A DNA stretch of 48,255 bases from Acidobacteriota bacterium. GTDB lineage: Bacteria > Acidobacteriota > Terriglobia > Terriglobales > Acidobacteriaceae. The notes under the pieces are model-generated. The model was not told the DNA's origin, searched no databases, and saw only the letters and a list, made by a program, of their open reading frames with translations. The translations under genes were made by a program, and so were the position numbers. How positions within the stretch are numbered: the stretch's first letter is position 1; each line of letters opens with the position of its first letter. Location: positions 1 to 48,255 of the forward strand of contig JAKBHH010000019.1 in the NCBI GenBank assembly GCA_021836865.1, read 5' to 3'. Shown in pieces: positions 38,820 to 47,422 of the stretch.

Positions 38820-40319
38820 GTGAAATCGCTTCTTCTCATTCTTACCGCAATTGATGATTCGAACCGACAGACGAAGGTCAATGCCCAGTTGAGGGCCTCC
38901 GGACACCGGGTGATTGAGGCCGGAAGTTTTAAGCAAGCGCAGGCCTTGATTGGCAATGGACTTCAGCCGGACCTGCTTTTCCTTGATGCAATGTCAACTG
39001 ATGTGGCTGCAACTGTGCAGGTGCGGCGCTTGCTGAAGAAGGCTCAACACATCCCTATGGCCGTGATCGCGGAGCCGGATGCGATGCAGTGGCGCAAGGA
39101 ACTGGAATCGCTGGGCGCGAGTTTTTTCGTCTCCGGCGCGCTCGCTCAGGAAGACATCGAATTCATCATGCGCTCTATAATTCAGGCAAAATCGGACTCG
39201 ATACTGCCGGCATCAGAAATGTCTGACCACGCAATGCCTGCCCCAAACGCGCACCGGGCAGAGGAGGTTTCCTGCAAAGTCTGCATGGAGGAGCTGGATG
39301 ACAACCAGTACTTCCTGGCAGCTTCTCCGGCGATGTTGAATATTTATCGCCAGGTCAAACTTCTGGCCGATTCCGATGTTCCAGTGCTTATCCTGGGCGA
39401 AAGTGGAACCGGCAAGGAAGTGATCGCAAACCTGATTCACAAGCATTCCCAGCGATCGAGGCACAAATTTCTCAAACTCAACTGTGCGGCAGTCCCCTAT
39501 GACCTTCTGGAGAGTGAGTTGTTTGGTCACCAGCGCGGCGCCTTCACCGGGGCCATAAAGGACCGTGCGGGCAAATTCGAGCAGGCCAACCGGGGAACGC
39601 TGCTGCTCGATGAGATCGGCGAGATGAGCGCACAGATGCAGGCCAAATTCCTGCACGTCCTTCAGGACGGTCAATTCACGCGGCTTGGCGCCCAGGAGTC
39701 AAGCAAGGCGGATGTTCGTGTTCTGGCCGCGACCAACGTACACATGGAAAATGCGCTCAGCGAGAAGAAATTCCGGGAAGACCTCTATTATCGTCTCAGT
39801 GTTCTCACCATTCATGTTCCTCCGCTGCGCGAGCGGCGCGAGGAGATTCCGTACCTGGTGGAGGAGATTATTCGGCGCACCTCCGCCGATCTGAAGGGCG
39901 ATTGCAAATGCATTTTTCCGCAGAAATTGCTGGATGCAGCGTTGCTGCACGACTGGCGCGGTAACCTCAGGGAATTGCGGAACTTTGTCACCCGGACCAT
40001 CATCCTGCGAGACACCGACGCCGCGTTGCAGGAGCTCGAGTCGAGGATTGCTCCGGTGCCTGTGATCGAGGATTCGCAGGAGCCCGCTGCGCATCGCTTT
40101 GCCATGCGTTCGGTCATCAGTGACATGAAGGACAGAACCGAGGCGCAGATGATTCAGGATGCCCTCGAGGTGTCCGGCTGGAATCGCCGTCACGCTGCCA
40201 AGTATCTCAACATCAGCTACCGGGGACTGCTCTATAAGATCCAGCAGCACCGCATTACTCCCAGGCTGCCGCGTGAGATCAACACAGCATCACGGGTTGC
40301 GCATTCGGCGCTGAGCTGA
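38820..40319 (+). CDS. Sigma-54-dependent transcriptional activator with degenerate receiver
   Basis: About 499 residues from GTG 38820 (GAGGG eight bases upstream); an open frame to 38757 adds 21 unlikely residues. The receiver-like N-terminal domain has D12-D13 and D56 (LLFLDAM), but the conserved C-terminal lysine is replaced (FFVSGAL), so phosphorylation control is doubtful. The AAA+ domain is complete: Walker A GESGTGKE, the sigma-54 contact loop GAFTGA, Walker B LLLDEIGEM and the RxDLYYRL motif. A Fis-type helix-turn-helix closes the chain (SGWNRRHAAKYLNISYRGLLYKIQ). It would remodel sigma-54 RNA polymerase at unknown target promoters. Confidence 0.93.
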   Translation: MKSLLLILTAIDDSNRQTKVNAQLRASGHRVIEAGSFKQAQALIGNGLQPDLLFLDAMSTDVAATVQVRRLLKKAQHIPMAVIAEPDAMQWRKELESLGASFFVSGALAQEDIEFIMRSIIQAKSDSILPASEMSDHAMPAPNAHRAEEVSCKVCMEELDDNQYFLAASPAMLNIYRQVKLLADSDVPVLILGESGTGKEVIANLIHKHSQRSRHKFLKLNCAAVPYDLLESELFGHQRGAFTGAIKDRAGKFEQANRGTLLLDEIGEMSAQMQAKFLHVLQDGQFTRLGAQESSKADVRVLAATNVHMENALSEKKFREDLYYRLSVLTIHVPPLRERREEIPYLVEEIIRRTSADLKGDCKCIFPQKLLDAALLHDWRGNLRELRNFVTRTIILRDTDAALQELESRIAPVPVIEDSQEPAAHRFAMRSVISDMKDRTEAQMIQDALEVSGWNRRHAAKYLNISYRGLLYKIQQHRITPRLPREINTASRVAHSALS

Positions 40320-40637
40320 GTTCCAAAAGCTTCTGACGGCGGGTCGTGGGGGCGGCACAAGCCATTTGGTTCAGTGTTTGGGGGTGCAGCTTTAGCCTCT
40401 TGAGATTGCACCGCGGGAATTGTTGAGGCTTGACGGCTACTCAATCATCGCGATGAGCGGTGAATGCACGACGATGAAGGACATGGCCTTCGACACCTCA
40501 TGTTTCTACCCTGCCTACTACGCACCCGGCGGCGGCAGCGATTGCCAGGCGCCCGACCGGAGCAACACGATACTTTCCCTGCACGATATTTTCAAGACGA
40601 TTGCGGCGACCTTTGGCGGCATACTTACTCGATGACG
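40320..40637. other. 318 bp gap between the sigma-54 activator and the lipoprotein gene
   Basis: A 6 bp inverted repeat (GGTGCA 40383-40388, TGCACC 40407-40412) may form a weak terminator-like hairpin after the activator gene. A short open frame lies at 40420-40635 and is listed separately. Nothing else is recognised. Confidence 0.45.
40474..40635 (+). CDS. Possible small peptide, unrecognised
   Basis: From ATG 40474 the frame gives about 53 residues (starting MKDMAFDTSCFYPAYYAPGG and ending in a hydrophobic FKTIAATFGGIL); an earlier start at 40420 would give 71. There is no good ribosome binding site and no recognisable family. The frame ends three bases before the convergent lipoprotein gene. 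It may be chance. Confidence 0.2.
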   Translation: MKDMAFDTSCFYPAYYAPGGGSDCQAPDRSNTILSLHDIFKTIAATFGGILTR

Positions 40638-42146
40638 TTACTCCGGCACGCCGTCGCTGATCTGCAGACAGTCCATGCGAAGAGTGCCCTGATCATTGAA
40701 TACCTGTCCGTAGAAACGACCGATGGAACCCACGGCCATCGGATTGAGATTCATTGACTGGGTATCAGCGCCGGCGTAGACGATGATCGTGCCGGGACGC
40801 CTGAGCAACATAGCTTGACCCGGTTGAGAGGCCAGGTCGGGGAACGAGTCATATTTCGCAAGAGAAACGGTGTATGTGGTGTAGCCGCCCGCCGAGGAGA
40901 TGGAGCGCACCGTCCCGTTCACTGTCTGCGGCATCAGCGTGACCGTGGCAACCGGCAGCGCACCGCTCCCAAAAATGGGTACGTGGGAAGTCACGGAGAC
41001 ATTCTGGCCAGCCACCATGGTCGCCGCGTCAAAGCTTGCATTAAAGGGCAGGCCATTGCGGCGATCCGAAGGTCCGGCGATCTGGAAGGTCGCGTTGCGG
41101 GCATCGATCTGCTCTCCCCCACTGTAGAAGCTTGCGCTGTCTAGATAGCCCTGCTGCTCCTGCCCGATCAACGAGAAGGATTGATAGGCGGTGGAGACAA
41201 AATTCATCGGTCCCGTGAACACATTCAAGTCAACTGTCTCAATGTCATACACGGAAACTCGCGTGGCCAGCAACGATCCATCGGGCTGAATCGCAACGTC
41301 CATGTCCACAGGCATACCCTGGGCCAGTTCTGCTGCACGGACGATGCCCTGGAACGTCGTTCCGCCGTCAGTGCTTACCTGCCAGTTGGGGCCGGAGAGG
41401 CTTGGTCCATCTGCGCCGGAGACGCTGAAAGCGCCCGTTCCCGAGGGCGTGTTGTCGATCATGCCGTGCATCCCGGTGGCCAGGCCGTTGGCAGTGCTGG
41501 TGGGTGGATTGCCGATCGAGAGGGCTGCGACGGTGAACGTGGGCGTAATGGAAAACGAGGTGCCCGTGCCGCCTTGGCAACCGGAATAGGCCGCCGACTT
41601 AGCCACATCGAGGTTCACCAGGATACCCATGGCCGATCCTGAGACTGTGATGGGAGCGGGCAGGGTGACGTTGATGTTGGAGGCCGGGACCTGCCCGTAC
41701 ACAAAGGTGCTGGTCTGCAGGCCGTTGATGGGGTCGAAGCTGGTGCAGACGAACAGGGCGCTTCCCAGGGCGACGGTCGCAGAGGTGTAGGTGCCACGGG
41801 GGATCACAGCCGAGGCCAACGGCTCAACGATGCCGTTCAGGTGCAGCACCTCCGGGTAGACCGGCGAAGAAAGGATGGAAACAGTATTGCCCGCCTGCGA
41901 AGTGAGGCTAATGTCAGTGAACTGCATCTGGAACTGGGAGAGCCGGTCATTGGCGGTGCTCGTTGCCAGAACAACAACCGTTGTGGAGTCGGAGCCGGTG
42001 GGTAGAGAGGAACTCGCGCCGAGTCGGCCGCTGTGAGAGCCGCACCCCGTGACAAAAATTACCAACAGGGTTGCCGCTGCGATCGATTGAGGTCCGCCGA
42101 TGGACTTGCGGAGCCATTTCGCGGCGATGGACCTGCAGACGGACAT
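40638..42146 (-). CDS. Lipoprotein with DUF4382/DUF5666-like domains
   Basis: About 502 residues from ATG 42146. A lipoprotein signal ends in FVTGC, giving C35 as the lipidated residue, so the protein is membrane-anchored outside the cytoplasm. A DUF4382-like immunoglobulin-type region follows (about 50-220: FQMQFTDISLTSQAGN, PRGTYTSATVAL, ITVSGSAMGILVNLDV). The C-terminal half has repeated beta modules of the DUF5666 type (VDMDVAIQPDGSLLATRV, TVNGTVRSISSAGGYTTYTV). Such lipoproteins occur in many Acidobacteriota; function is unknown. The reading frame extends upstream to 42302, but that part is non-conserved. The gene is divergent from the thiolase gene over a 215 bp gap. Confidence 0.8.
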   Translation of the reverse strand: MSVCRSIAAKWLRKSIGGPQSIAAATLLVIFVTGCGSHSGRLGASSSLPTGSDSTTVVVLATSTANDRLSQFQMQFTDISLTSQAGNTVSILSSPVYPEVLHLNGIVEPLASAVIPRGTYTSATVALGSALFVCTSFDPINGLQTSTFVYGQVPASNINVTLPAPITVSGSAMGILVNLDVAKSAAYSGCQGGTGTSFSITPTFTVAALSIGNPPTSTANGLATGMHGMIDNTPSGTGAFSVSGADGPSLSGPNWQVSTDGGTTFQGIVRAAELAQGMPVDMDVAIQPDGSLLATRVSVYDIETVDLNVFTGPMNFVSTAYQSFSLIGQEQQGYLDSASFYSGGEQIDARNATFQIAGPSDRRNGLPFNASFDAATMVAGQNVSVTSHVPIFGSGALPVATVTLMPQTVNGTVRSISSAGGYTTYTVSLAKYDSFPDLASQPGQAMLLRRPGTIIVYAGADTQSMNLNPMAVGSIGRFYGQVFNDQGTLRMDCLQISDGVPE

Positions 42147-42361
42147 GGATTCCCCACGTGAATCCGCCAGGAACTCCACGGTACGGGATGCGACACCGAA
42201 GGGAAATGGGGCCTCATAGCGGATGACACTATTATGCATCAGTGTGTACTGCGCAGGAATGTATCTTTCAGGGCATAAGGCGTGGCAAATCCTGGGATCC
42301 ATCGGCTAAGATTCCGGGTGCATGGGCTGTGCCTGAGCGGCGGTTTGCCTGAGAGTGGGAG

Positions 42362-43600
42362 ATGATGAGAGAAGCGGTGATTGTGTCGGCGGTGCGGACC
42401 GCTGTGGGAAAGTTTCAGGGGTCGCTCCAGGCTCTCCGCGCGCCGCAACTGGGCGCGCTGGTGGTGCGCGAAGCGGTGCGTCGGGCTGGCTTAGGGGAAG
42501 CCGCAAGGAGCGACGCGGAACAACGCGTGGCCGGCGCGCCCAGACTCAAAGTCATTGACGAGTGCATCATGGGCTCCGTCCTTCAGGCGGGCCTTGGCCA
42601 GCACCCAGCGCGGCAGGCGGCAATCTTTGCCGGCCTGCCACCGGAGGTCGGTGCGCTCACCATCAATATGGTTTGCGGTTCGGGATTAAAGGCTGTGTCG
42701 CTGGCTGCGCAGGCCATCCAGACCGGCGATGCGGAGATTGTGGTTGCGGGCGGCATGGAGTCTATGTCCAATGCGCCCTATCTGCTTCAGCAGGCGCGCA
42801 ACGGCTACCGCATGGGCAACGGCACGGTGGTGGATGCGATGATTCATGACGGCCTGTGGGATGTGTACAACAATTTTCACATGGGCGCGGCGGCTGAGAT
42901 GGTCGCAGAGAAGTGCGGCATCGCGCGCGAGGATCAGGACGCCTTTGCCGCCGAGTCGCATCGCCGTGCGGCGGCAGCCACTGCAGCAGGGCATTTTCGC
43001 GATGAAATTCTTGCAGTCCAGATTCCAGCTGCAAAGAAGGGCGAGTCTCCGCGCCTGTTCAGCAGTGATGAGTCTGTGCGGCCGGATACGAGCGTGGAGA
43101 TTCTTGCGCGGCTCAAGCCCGCCTTCAAGGAGGGTGGAACCGTGACGGCGGGTAACTCCCCCGGCGTGAATGACGGCGCGGCTGCCGTTGTGGTGATGAG
43201 CGCGGAACGTGCTGGCGAGCTTGGTCTGAAGCCGCTGGCCGTGATCCGCGCGCAGGCCACCAGCGGGCGCGAGCCGGCATGGTTCAGCCTGGCGCCGATT
43301 GAGGCCGCGCGTAAAGCCGTCGCCAGGGCCGGCTGGTCCCTTGCCGATGTGGACCTGTTCGAGTTGAATGAGGCCTTCAGCGTGCAGGCGTTGGCAGTGG
43401 TGCGCGATCTCGCAATCGACCCGGAGCGGGTGAATGTGAACGGCGGAGCGGTCGCCATCGGTCATCCCATTGGGGCCAGCGGAGCGCGCGTGCTGGTCAC
43501 GCTGCTCTACGCCATGCGGCAGCGCGGCGCGAAAAAGGGAATCGCCGCACTGTGCCTGGGCGGGGGCAATGCTGTGGCCCTGGCGGTGGAGCGGGTGTGA
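42362..43600 (+). CDS. Acetyl-CoA C-acyltransferase (thiolase)
   Basis: A 412-residue thiolase. The nucleophilic cysteine is in [12 protein letters not shown], the catalytic histidine in [13 protein letters not shown], and the second active-site cysteine in [10 protein letters not shown]. The start [17 protein letters not shown] is the family N-terminus (ATG 42362 or 42365, with GGGAG upstream). It condenses two acetyl-CoA or cleaves 3-ketoacyl-CoA; the sequence is closest to the acetoacetyl-CoA type by motif spacing, but degradative FadA activity is possible. A 15-20 residue insert around 45-60 ([18 protein letters not shown]) is unusual. It stands alone, divergent from the lipoprotein gene and convergent with dus at an 8 bp gap. 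Confidence 0.95.
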   Translation: MMREAVIVSAVRTAVGKFQGSLQALRAPQLGALVVREAVRRAGLGEAARSDAEQRVAGAPRLKVIDECIMGSVLQAGLGQHPARQAAIFAGLPPEVGALTINMVCGSGLKAVSLAAQAIQTGDAEIVVAGGMESMSNAPYLLQQARNGYRMGNGTVVDAMIHDGLWDVYNNFHMGAAAEMVAEKCGIAREDQDAFAAESHRRAAAATAAGHFRDEILAVQIPAAKKGESPRLFSSDESVRPDTSVEILARLKPAFKEGGTVTAGNSPGVNDGAAAVVVMSAERAGELGLKPLAVIRAQATSGREPAWFSLAPIEAARKAVARAGWSLADVDLFELNEAFSVQALAVVRDLAIDPERVNVNGGAVAIGHPIGASGARVLVTLLYAMRQRGAKKGIAALCLGGGNAVALAVERV

Positions 43601-43607
43601 ACAGACC

Positions 43608-44876
43608 CTAGTCGCAGACCAGGGCGTCTTCAGGGAATGCCGGCGCGTCCTCGCGCTCTGACTCAGGTTCGGTTTCACCACCGTCGAGTCTTGCCTGGAA
43701 GAAGGTATCCACCTGGGCCAGCACTTCTGCTCCAGTGCGCATCTGGTAGATGGCCGCGCGCAGCTTAGCCCCGCCAGGCACACCGTGCGTGAACCAGGAA
43801 GCGAATTGCTTCATCTTGCCTGCGGTCTCGCCGTGACGCGCGTCGCGCGGCAGCGCCTGGCTGGCCGCGGCCTCGTCCAGCAGCATCTGGAAGTAGGCGC
43901 GGATCATGCGATAACGGTCCTGCACGGTGGGCAGCTCGTAGCTGCCAGTTGCGGTGTACTGGGCAATCTGACGGAAGATCCATGGGTTCGACGGTGCGGC
44001 GCGGCCAATCATCACCGCATCGCATCCGGTCTGCACCACCATGGCGGCGGCATCCTCCGGCGTCCGGATGTCGCCGTTGCCGATGACCGGAATCCCGACC
44101 GATTGCTTGATCTTTGCGATCCACTCCCAACGCGCCTGGCCCGTATAGCCCTGTTCGCGCGTGCGGGCGTGCAAAGCCACTGCGTTGAGGCCCTCGGCCT
44201 CAGCCATCCGCGCCAGTTCCACGCAGATAATCTGGGTGTCGTTCCAGCCGAGGCGGAACTTGACGGTGAAAGGAATTGTCACTGCCTTGCGCACGGCGTG
44301 AAAGATGGCGCCGATGCGGGGCAGATCGCGCAGGAGGCCGGAGCCGCCGTTGCAGCCGACGACGCGCTTGGCGGGACAGCCGAGGTTGAGATCGACAAGG
44401 TCGAAGCCGGTGTCCTGGACGATGCGCGCGGCATCGGCGAGGGTTTCCGGGTTGGACCCGAAGAGCTGGGCGCCGATGGGGTGCTCGTCGTCGTAGAAGG
44501 TGAGGTAGCGCTTGCGCTTGGACTCGCGCATGCGGCTCAACCCGTCGGCAGAGGTGAACTCGGTCATCAGGAGGCCGCAGCCGGACTGGGTGTTGGTGAC
44601 GGCGGAGTCGATGCCATTGGCATCGCTTTCCCAGGTCCCAGAATCGGGATCTGGGGCACCCAGCTCCGCATGTGGCTGAGTGGTGAAGAGGCTGGCGTGG
44701 CGAATGAAGCGGCGGAAGACGGTGTCTGTGACTCCGGCCATGGGCGCAAGGACAGTGGCCGGAGTGACCCGCACCGTGCCCAGGCACACTGCGGCGGGCA
44801 CACGTGCGTCGGCGGGCATCGCGTGATCGCGCGGATTGTCCCAGTCCTTCTTGACCGTGAAGCCCTTGCCTGCCAT
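43608..44876 (-). CDS. dus: tRNA-dihydrouridine synthase with an N-terminal insert
   Basis: This flavoenzyme reduces specific uridines in tRNA using NADPH. About 422 residues are read from ATG 44876; the frame continues to 44990 into an intergenic palindrome. The barrel begins VLAPMAGVTDTVFRRFIR. The catalytic cysteine is in LNLGCPAKRVVGC, with VKFRLGWND, HARTREQGYTG, VIGNGDIRTPEDA and MIGRAAPSNPWIF following in family order. An insert of about 40 residues (THPHAEL-type to TNTQSGCG region, roughly 65-105) separates the first two strands and makes it longer than the usual 320-350. The C-terminal helical tRNA-binding domain is present. Which Dus subgroup it belongs to is not clear. Confidence 0.94.
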   Translation of the reverse strand: MAGKGFTVKKDWDNPRDHAMPADARVPAAVCLGTVRVTPATVLAPMAGVTDTVFRRFIRHASLFTTQPHAELGAPDPDSGTWESDANGIDSAVTNTQSGCGLLMTEFTSADGLSRMRESKRKRYLTFYDDEHPIGAQLFGSNPETLADAARIVQDTGFDLVDLNLGCPAKRVVGCNGGSGLLRDLPRIGAIFHAVRKAVTIPFTVKFRLGWNDTQIICVELARMAEAEGLNAVALHARTREQGYTGQARWEWIAKIKQSVGIPVIGNGDIRTPEDAAAMVVQTGCDAVMIGRAAPSNPWIFRQIAQYTATGSYELPTVQDRYRMIRAYFQMLLDEAAASQALPRDARHGETAGKMKQFASWFTHGVPGGAKLRAAIYQMRTGAEVLAQVDTFFQARLDGGETEPESEREDAPAFPEDALVCD

Positions 44877-44963
44877 GTACGCCTCGTGCTGCTTGTTGCC
44901 GAATTTCGGATTCGAGTCTGCGGCCCGCCGGCCGGGAAACGAAGACCAGTTCCGGAACGAACG

Positions 44964-44989
44964 TGGGCCTCCGCCATGGCGGAGGCCCA
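44964..44989 (-). terminator. Perfect palindrome between rpmE and dus
   Basis: TGGGCCTCCGCC (44964-44975) and its complement (44978-44989) form a 12 bp stem with a two-base centre. It lies downstream of rpmE on the minus strand, where it may end the rpmE message or act as a processing hairpin. No T-tract follows, so a classical terminator is uncertain. Confidence 0.5.
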
Positions 44990-45016
44990 ATCGTATCAGC
45001 CGGTTGCGGACGCCGC

Positions 45017-45244
45017 TTACTTGGCCGGGGCGGCCTCGCCTGCCTTGGCATACTTGCGGCGGAAGCGCTCGACGCGGCCAGCCGTATCGACCAGGCGCTG
45101 CTTGCCGGTGAAGAACGGGTGGCAGGCCGAGCAGATTTCCACGTGAATGTCGCCCTTGTGGGTCGACCGGGTCTCAAAGTTGTTGCCGCAGGCGCAGACA
45201 ACGCGCACGGCGTCATAGTTTGGGTGAATCTTTTCCTTGGGCAT
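45017..45244 (-). CDS. rpmE: 50S ribosomal protein L31, zinc-binding form
   Basis: The 75-residue protein binds the large ribosomal subunit and contributes to the contact with the small subunit. The zinc ligands C17, C19, C38 and C41 (VCACG and ICSACH) mark the C+ form, which also stores zinc and is replaced by a C- paralogue when zinc is scarce. The motifs [24 protein letters not shown] are typical. A short alanine-rich tail follows. The gene stands alone between dus and the SGNH hydrolase gene, both on the same strand. Confidence 0.97.
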   Translation of the reverse strand: MPKEKIHPNYDAVRVVCACGNNFETRSTHKGDIHVEICSACHPFFTGKQRLVDTAGRVERFRRKYAKAGEAAPAK

Positions 45245-45321
45245 CTCTCGAAACAGACCTTTCCTGCAATTCTTTTATTGTAGGGGGATTTCGACGTCAG
45301 CGCAATTGCCGCGCCTATCTC

Positions 45322-46119
45322 TTATCTCTTCATCGCCTTCTGAATGCCGGCTTCGACGAGCGGATCCATGATGGCGTGGCCGGCCTCGTTGGGGTGGACG
45401 CCGTCCGGGCTGAGGTTCTTTGGCAGGCCGTCCTGGGCATCCTTCATGGCGGAGTGGAAATCGACGTAGACGTAGTGCTTTTGTGCCGCGTACTGCTTGA
45501 TCCACGCATTGAGGGCGTCGATTTTGGGTGCGGGTTGCATGCCGCGCTGCCACCAGTAGTCGATGGCGGGGAGGACGGAGCAGAGGACGACGCGGATATG
45601 GCTGGCGGTGGCGAGGTCGGCCATGGAGGCGATGTTGTCCTCGATCTGATCGAGGGTTTCAGGGCCGGTGTTGCCGGCGATGTCGTTGGTTCCGGCCAGG
45701 ATGACCACCGCTTTGGGCTGAAGATGAATCACGTCCTGGCGGAAGCGGAGGAGCATCTGCGGGGTGGTCTGGCCGCTGATGCCACGGTTGATGTAGGGCT
45801 TGCCGGGGAAGTCCTTGTCGAGGTGCCAGCCCTCGGTGATGGAGTCGCCTATGAAGACGACGCGCTTTTCACCGGGCGCGGGCGGGCCGAGCTTTGCGTC
45901 CTCGTCGCGGAAGCGGGCGAGCCAGGGAAAGTCTGAGAGCATGAGCGCGTCGTGCTGACGCCAGTAGGCGTTGTCTGGGTGGCCAGAGGGCGTGGTGGCG
46001 GCCGGCGCCGGGGCTTCGGGCTTGCTGCCGGGCTCCTGCGTGCCTGCGAGCTGGGCGGCAAGGAGCGCCGGAGCAAGGATGATGGCGGCAAGGAGCGAGC
46101 GCAGGGCGGCTGATTTCAT
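45322..46119 (-). CDS. Secreted SGNH/GDSL hydrolase
   Basis: This exported esterase-like protein has 265 residues with a signal peptide (about 1-22) and a proline- and alanine-rich linker. The SGNH blocks are all present: GDSITEGW (nucleophile serine), GISGQTTPQML (oxyanion glycine), AGTNDIAGN (oxyanion asparagine) and DGVHPNEAGH (catalytic Asp-His). The arrangement resembles platelet-activating-factor acetylhydrolase and acetylxylan esterase-type enzymes. It probably removes acyl groups from glycans or lipids outside the cell. The start at ATG 46119 is the only one giving the signal peptide. Substrate is unknown. Confidence 0.94.
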   Translation of the reverse strand: MKSAALRSLLAAIILAPALLAAQLAGTQEPGSKPEAPAPAATTPSGHPDNAYWRQHDALMLSDFPWLARFRDEDAKLGPPAPGEKRVVFIGDSITEGWHLDKDFPGKPYINRGISGQTTPQMLLRFRQDVIHLQPKAVVILAGTNDIAGNTGPETLDQIEDNIASMADLATASHIRVVLCSVLPAIDYWWQRGMQPAPKIDALNAWIKQYAAQKHYVYVDFHSAMKDAQDGLPKNLSPDGVHPNEAGHAIMDPLVEAGIQKAMKR

Positions 46120-46299
46120 GCAGGGAACCTCCGGTTCAGGTTAAGAAAATCGATTCTCCTCCATGGAGGGTGCAAGTGGCAACTGCGGCGGGCATCGTGC
46201 GCTGCTCTGCGTGAAAACATGCAGGCAAAATGTGGAAAGCTGCAGTTTCCTGGATGGGGGGCGGGCGGCGCATGGAGTATCCAGCGACGGTCTGATCGT

Positions 46300-46540
46300 T
46301 TAGTGCTCTTTGGCATCCTTTTTCGCGACCATGGCAATATCAACGACCGGGTCCACTCCGTTCGTGATTGCTGGAATAGTGGTCTCGAATTCCTGATAGC
46401 CCTCAGCAGTAGCTCGCAGCACGATTGCTTTTCCGGCAGGCAGCCAACAGCGGTACTTGCCGGTCAACGCGGGGCCGAACTTGATCTATTGACTTCCGGG
46501 ATTCTCTTCCTGACTCATCGTGATTTCTACAACAAAAGGG
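46300..46540 (-). pseudogene. Remnant of a carboxypeptidase-regulatory-like (beta-sandwich) domain gene
   Basis: Read on the minus strand, the stretch ending at TAA 46300-46302 translates as IKFGPALTGKYRCWLPAGKA, then IVLRATAEGYQEFETTIPAI, which follows the Ig-like carboxypeptidase regulatory domain pattern (a G-KYR-W-LP turn, then VxxxATAxGY). An in-frame TAG at 46488-46486 interrupts it, and no start codon or ribosome site precedes it. It looks like the 3' end of a decayed gene. The match is by pattern only, so confidence is low. Confidence 0.4.
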
Positions 46541-46595
46541 CGGGTGGCCGACCCTTCCCTCGCACAATGCGAACTAACCTCCGATGTGGGTACCA

Positions 46596-46618
46596 CGACC
46601 CTTCGCCCATCTGGGTCG
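46596..46618. repeat. Short inverted repeat in the degraded region
   Basis: CGACCC (46596-46601) and GGGTCG (46613-46618) are complementary over 6 bases with an 11-base loop. It lies just downstream of the RAYT relic's 3' end, where REP-like palindromes often lie. It may be a degenerate REP unit. Confidence 0.35.
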
Positions 46619-46650
46619 CGCCTATGTTCCCGCTCCCACGCCGTCTAAAA

Positions 46651-47117
46651 CTACTCGATCTCCACCGTCCCGCGCAGCCGAGTCGAGCATTGCCGACAAC
46701 TCGACCACGGCGAGTCCTCAGGCTCTGCCACCAGCCCTCGCACAACAGGATTGCGATGCATATACCGGAGCTTCTCCGAACGATTTTCTTCACTCCGCGC
46801 GTTGAAGTTGTAATACCGGCGCTGCCGGAATTGCGCCTGGTTCGCGCTCTTCCACTTTGTCGAAGTCTGCTGCTTCAACACCTGCAACGCCACTGCCGGC
46901 GACGCGATGCGTGTTTCACTCACCAGCGGGTGCGTGTGCTCGGGCATCAAGACGTCGCGCAGAACCACGAACTGATACCGCCGACGCACAATTTCGAGCT
47001 CGTGCTCAAAGCACATGCAGGCAGCAGTTGCCTGCAGCAGCGGCTGCCTGCGAAAGCACCCAAGGTAATGAAGTGCAATGCACCGGCTTTCTGGTAACGG
47101 AAGACCTTGTCCATCAT
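46651..47117 (-). pseudogene. Frameshifted REP-associated tyrosine transposase (RAYT) relic
   Basis: From 47117 the minus strand reads MMDKVFRYQKAGALHFITLG, the usual RAYT N-terminus, then loses frame at about 47050-47060. A shift restores GCFRRQPLLQATAACMCFEH, ELEIVRRRYQFVVL, MPEHTHPLVSE with the HxH metal site of HUH/Y1 transposases, RRYYNFN, EKLRYMHRNPVVRGLV, EPEDSPWSS and the terminal GTVEIE. The tail is therefore at full family length but one frameshift makes it inactive. RAYTs process REP palindromes, and a good REP-like inverted repeat (47142-47178) begins 25 bases upstream. Loss of the frame could also be a sequencing error, but conserved residues have drifted. Confidence 0.72.
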
Positions 47118-47422
47118 GGCGAAGAACGACTGTAGGTGGTTCCCATCCTTTCGACCAACCGCAGGCTGAAAGGATGGGGCACCTTCATCTGCGGCAAGTC
47201 AGCATCGCGAAGGCTGAGCCACCAGCCCAATCCGGCGGTTAATTCCTGAGTTTGTGACCATGCGTCCGTCGCGCTGGATAGCAGCCGCTCCTGCCGGGTG
47301 TCTGGGGTTGCCGGGAAGGTGTACTGATTGGGCTCGGTTGTGTTGTCTGCGGGCTTTTCCACATTGGGCGGGGGTTCTGCACGGGGGTAGGTTGCGGGCC
47401 GATGCGCTAGCCTTTGAAGAGC
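47118..47422. other. 305 bp upstream of the DnaC-like gene
   Basis: Besides the REP-like repeat at 47142-47178, this stretch shows no gene I can support. The open frame 47114-47728 on the minus strand is mostly antisense to the DnaC-like gene and is rejected. A promoter for the DnaC-like gene should lie here; no clear boxes are seen. Confidence 0.4.
47136..47183. repeat. REP-like imperfect palindrome beside the RAYT relic
   Basis: CCCATCCTTTC (47142-47152) and GAAAGGATGGG (47168-47178) are perfectly complementary over 11 bases with a 15-base spacer, and GGTG...CACC flanks extend the stem with one mismatched pair. Palindromes of this shape next to RAYT genes are REP elements. Only one convincing copy is seen in this window. 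Confidence 0.65.

Noticed and set aside
42147-42361. Possible thiamine- or glycine-type riboswitch in the lipoprotein/thiolase gap
   Set aside because: CCTGAGAG resembles a fragment of a riboswitch core, but the remaining conserved segments are not present.
43785-45146. 453-residue plus-strand frame opposite dus and rpmE
   Set aside because: Antisense to two conserved genes and without motifs.
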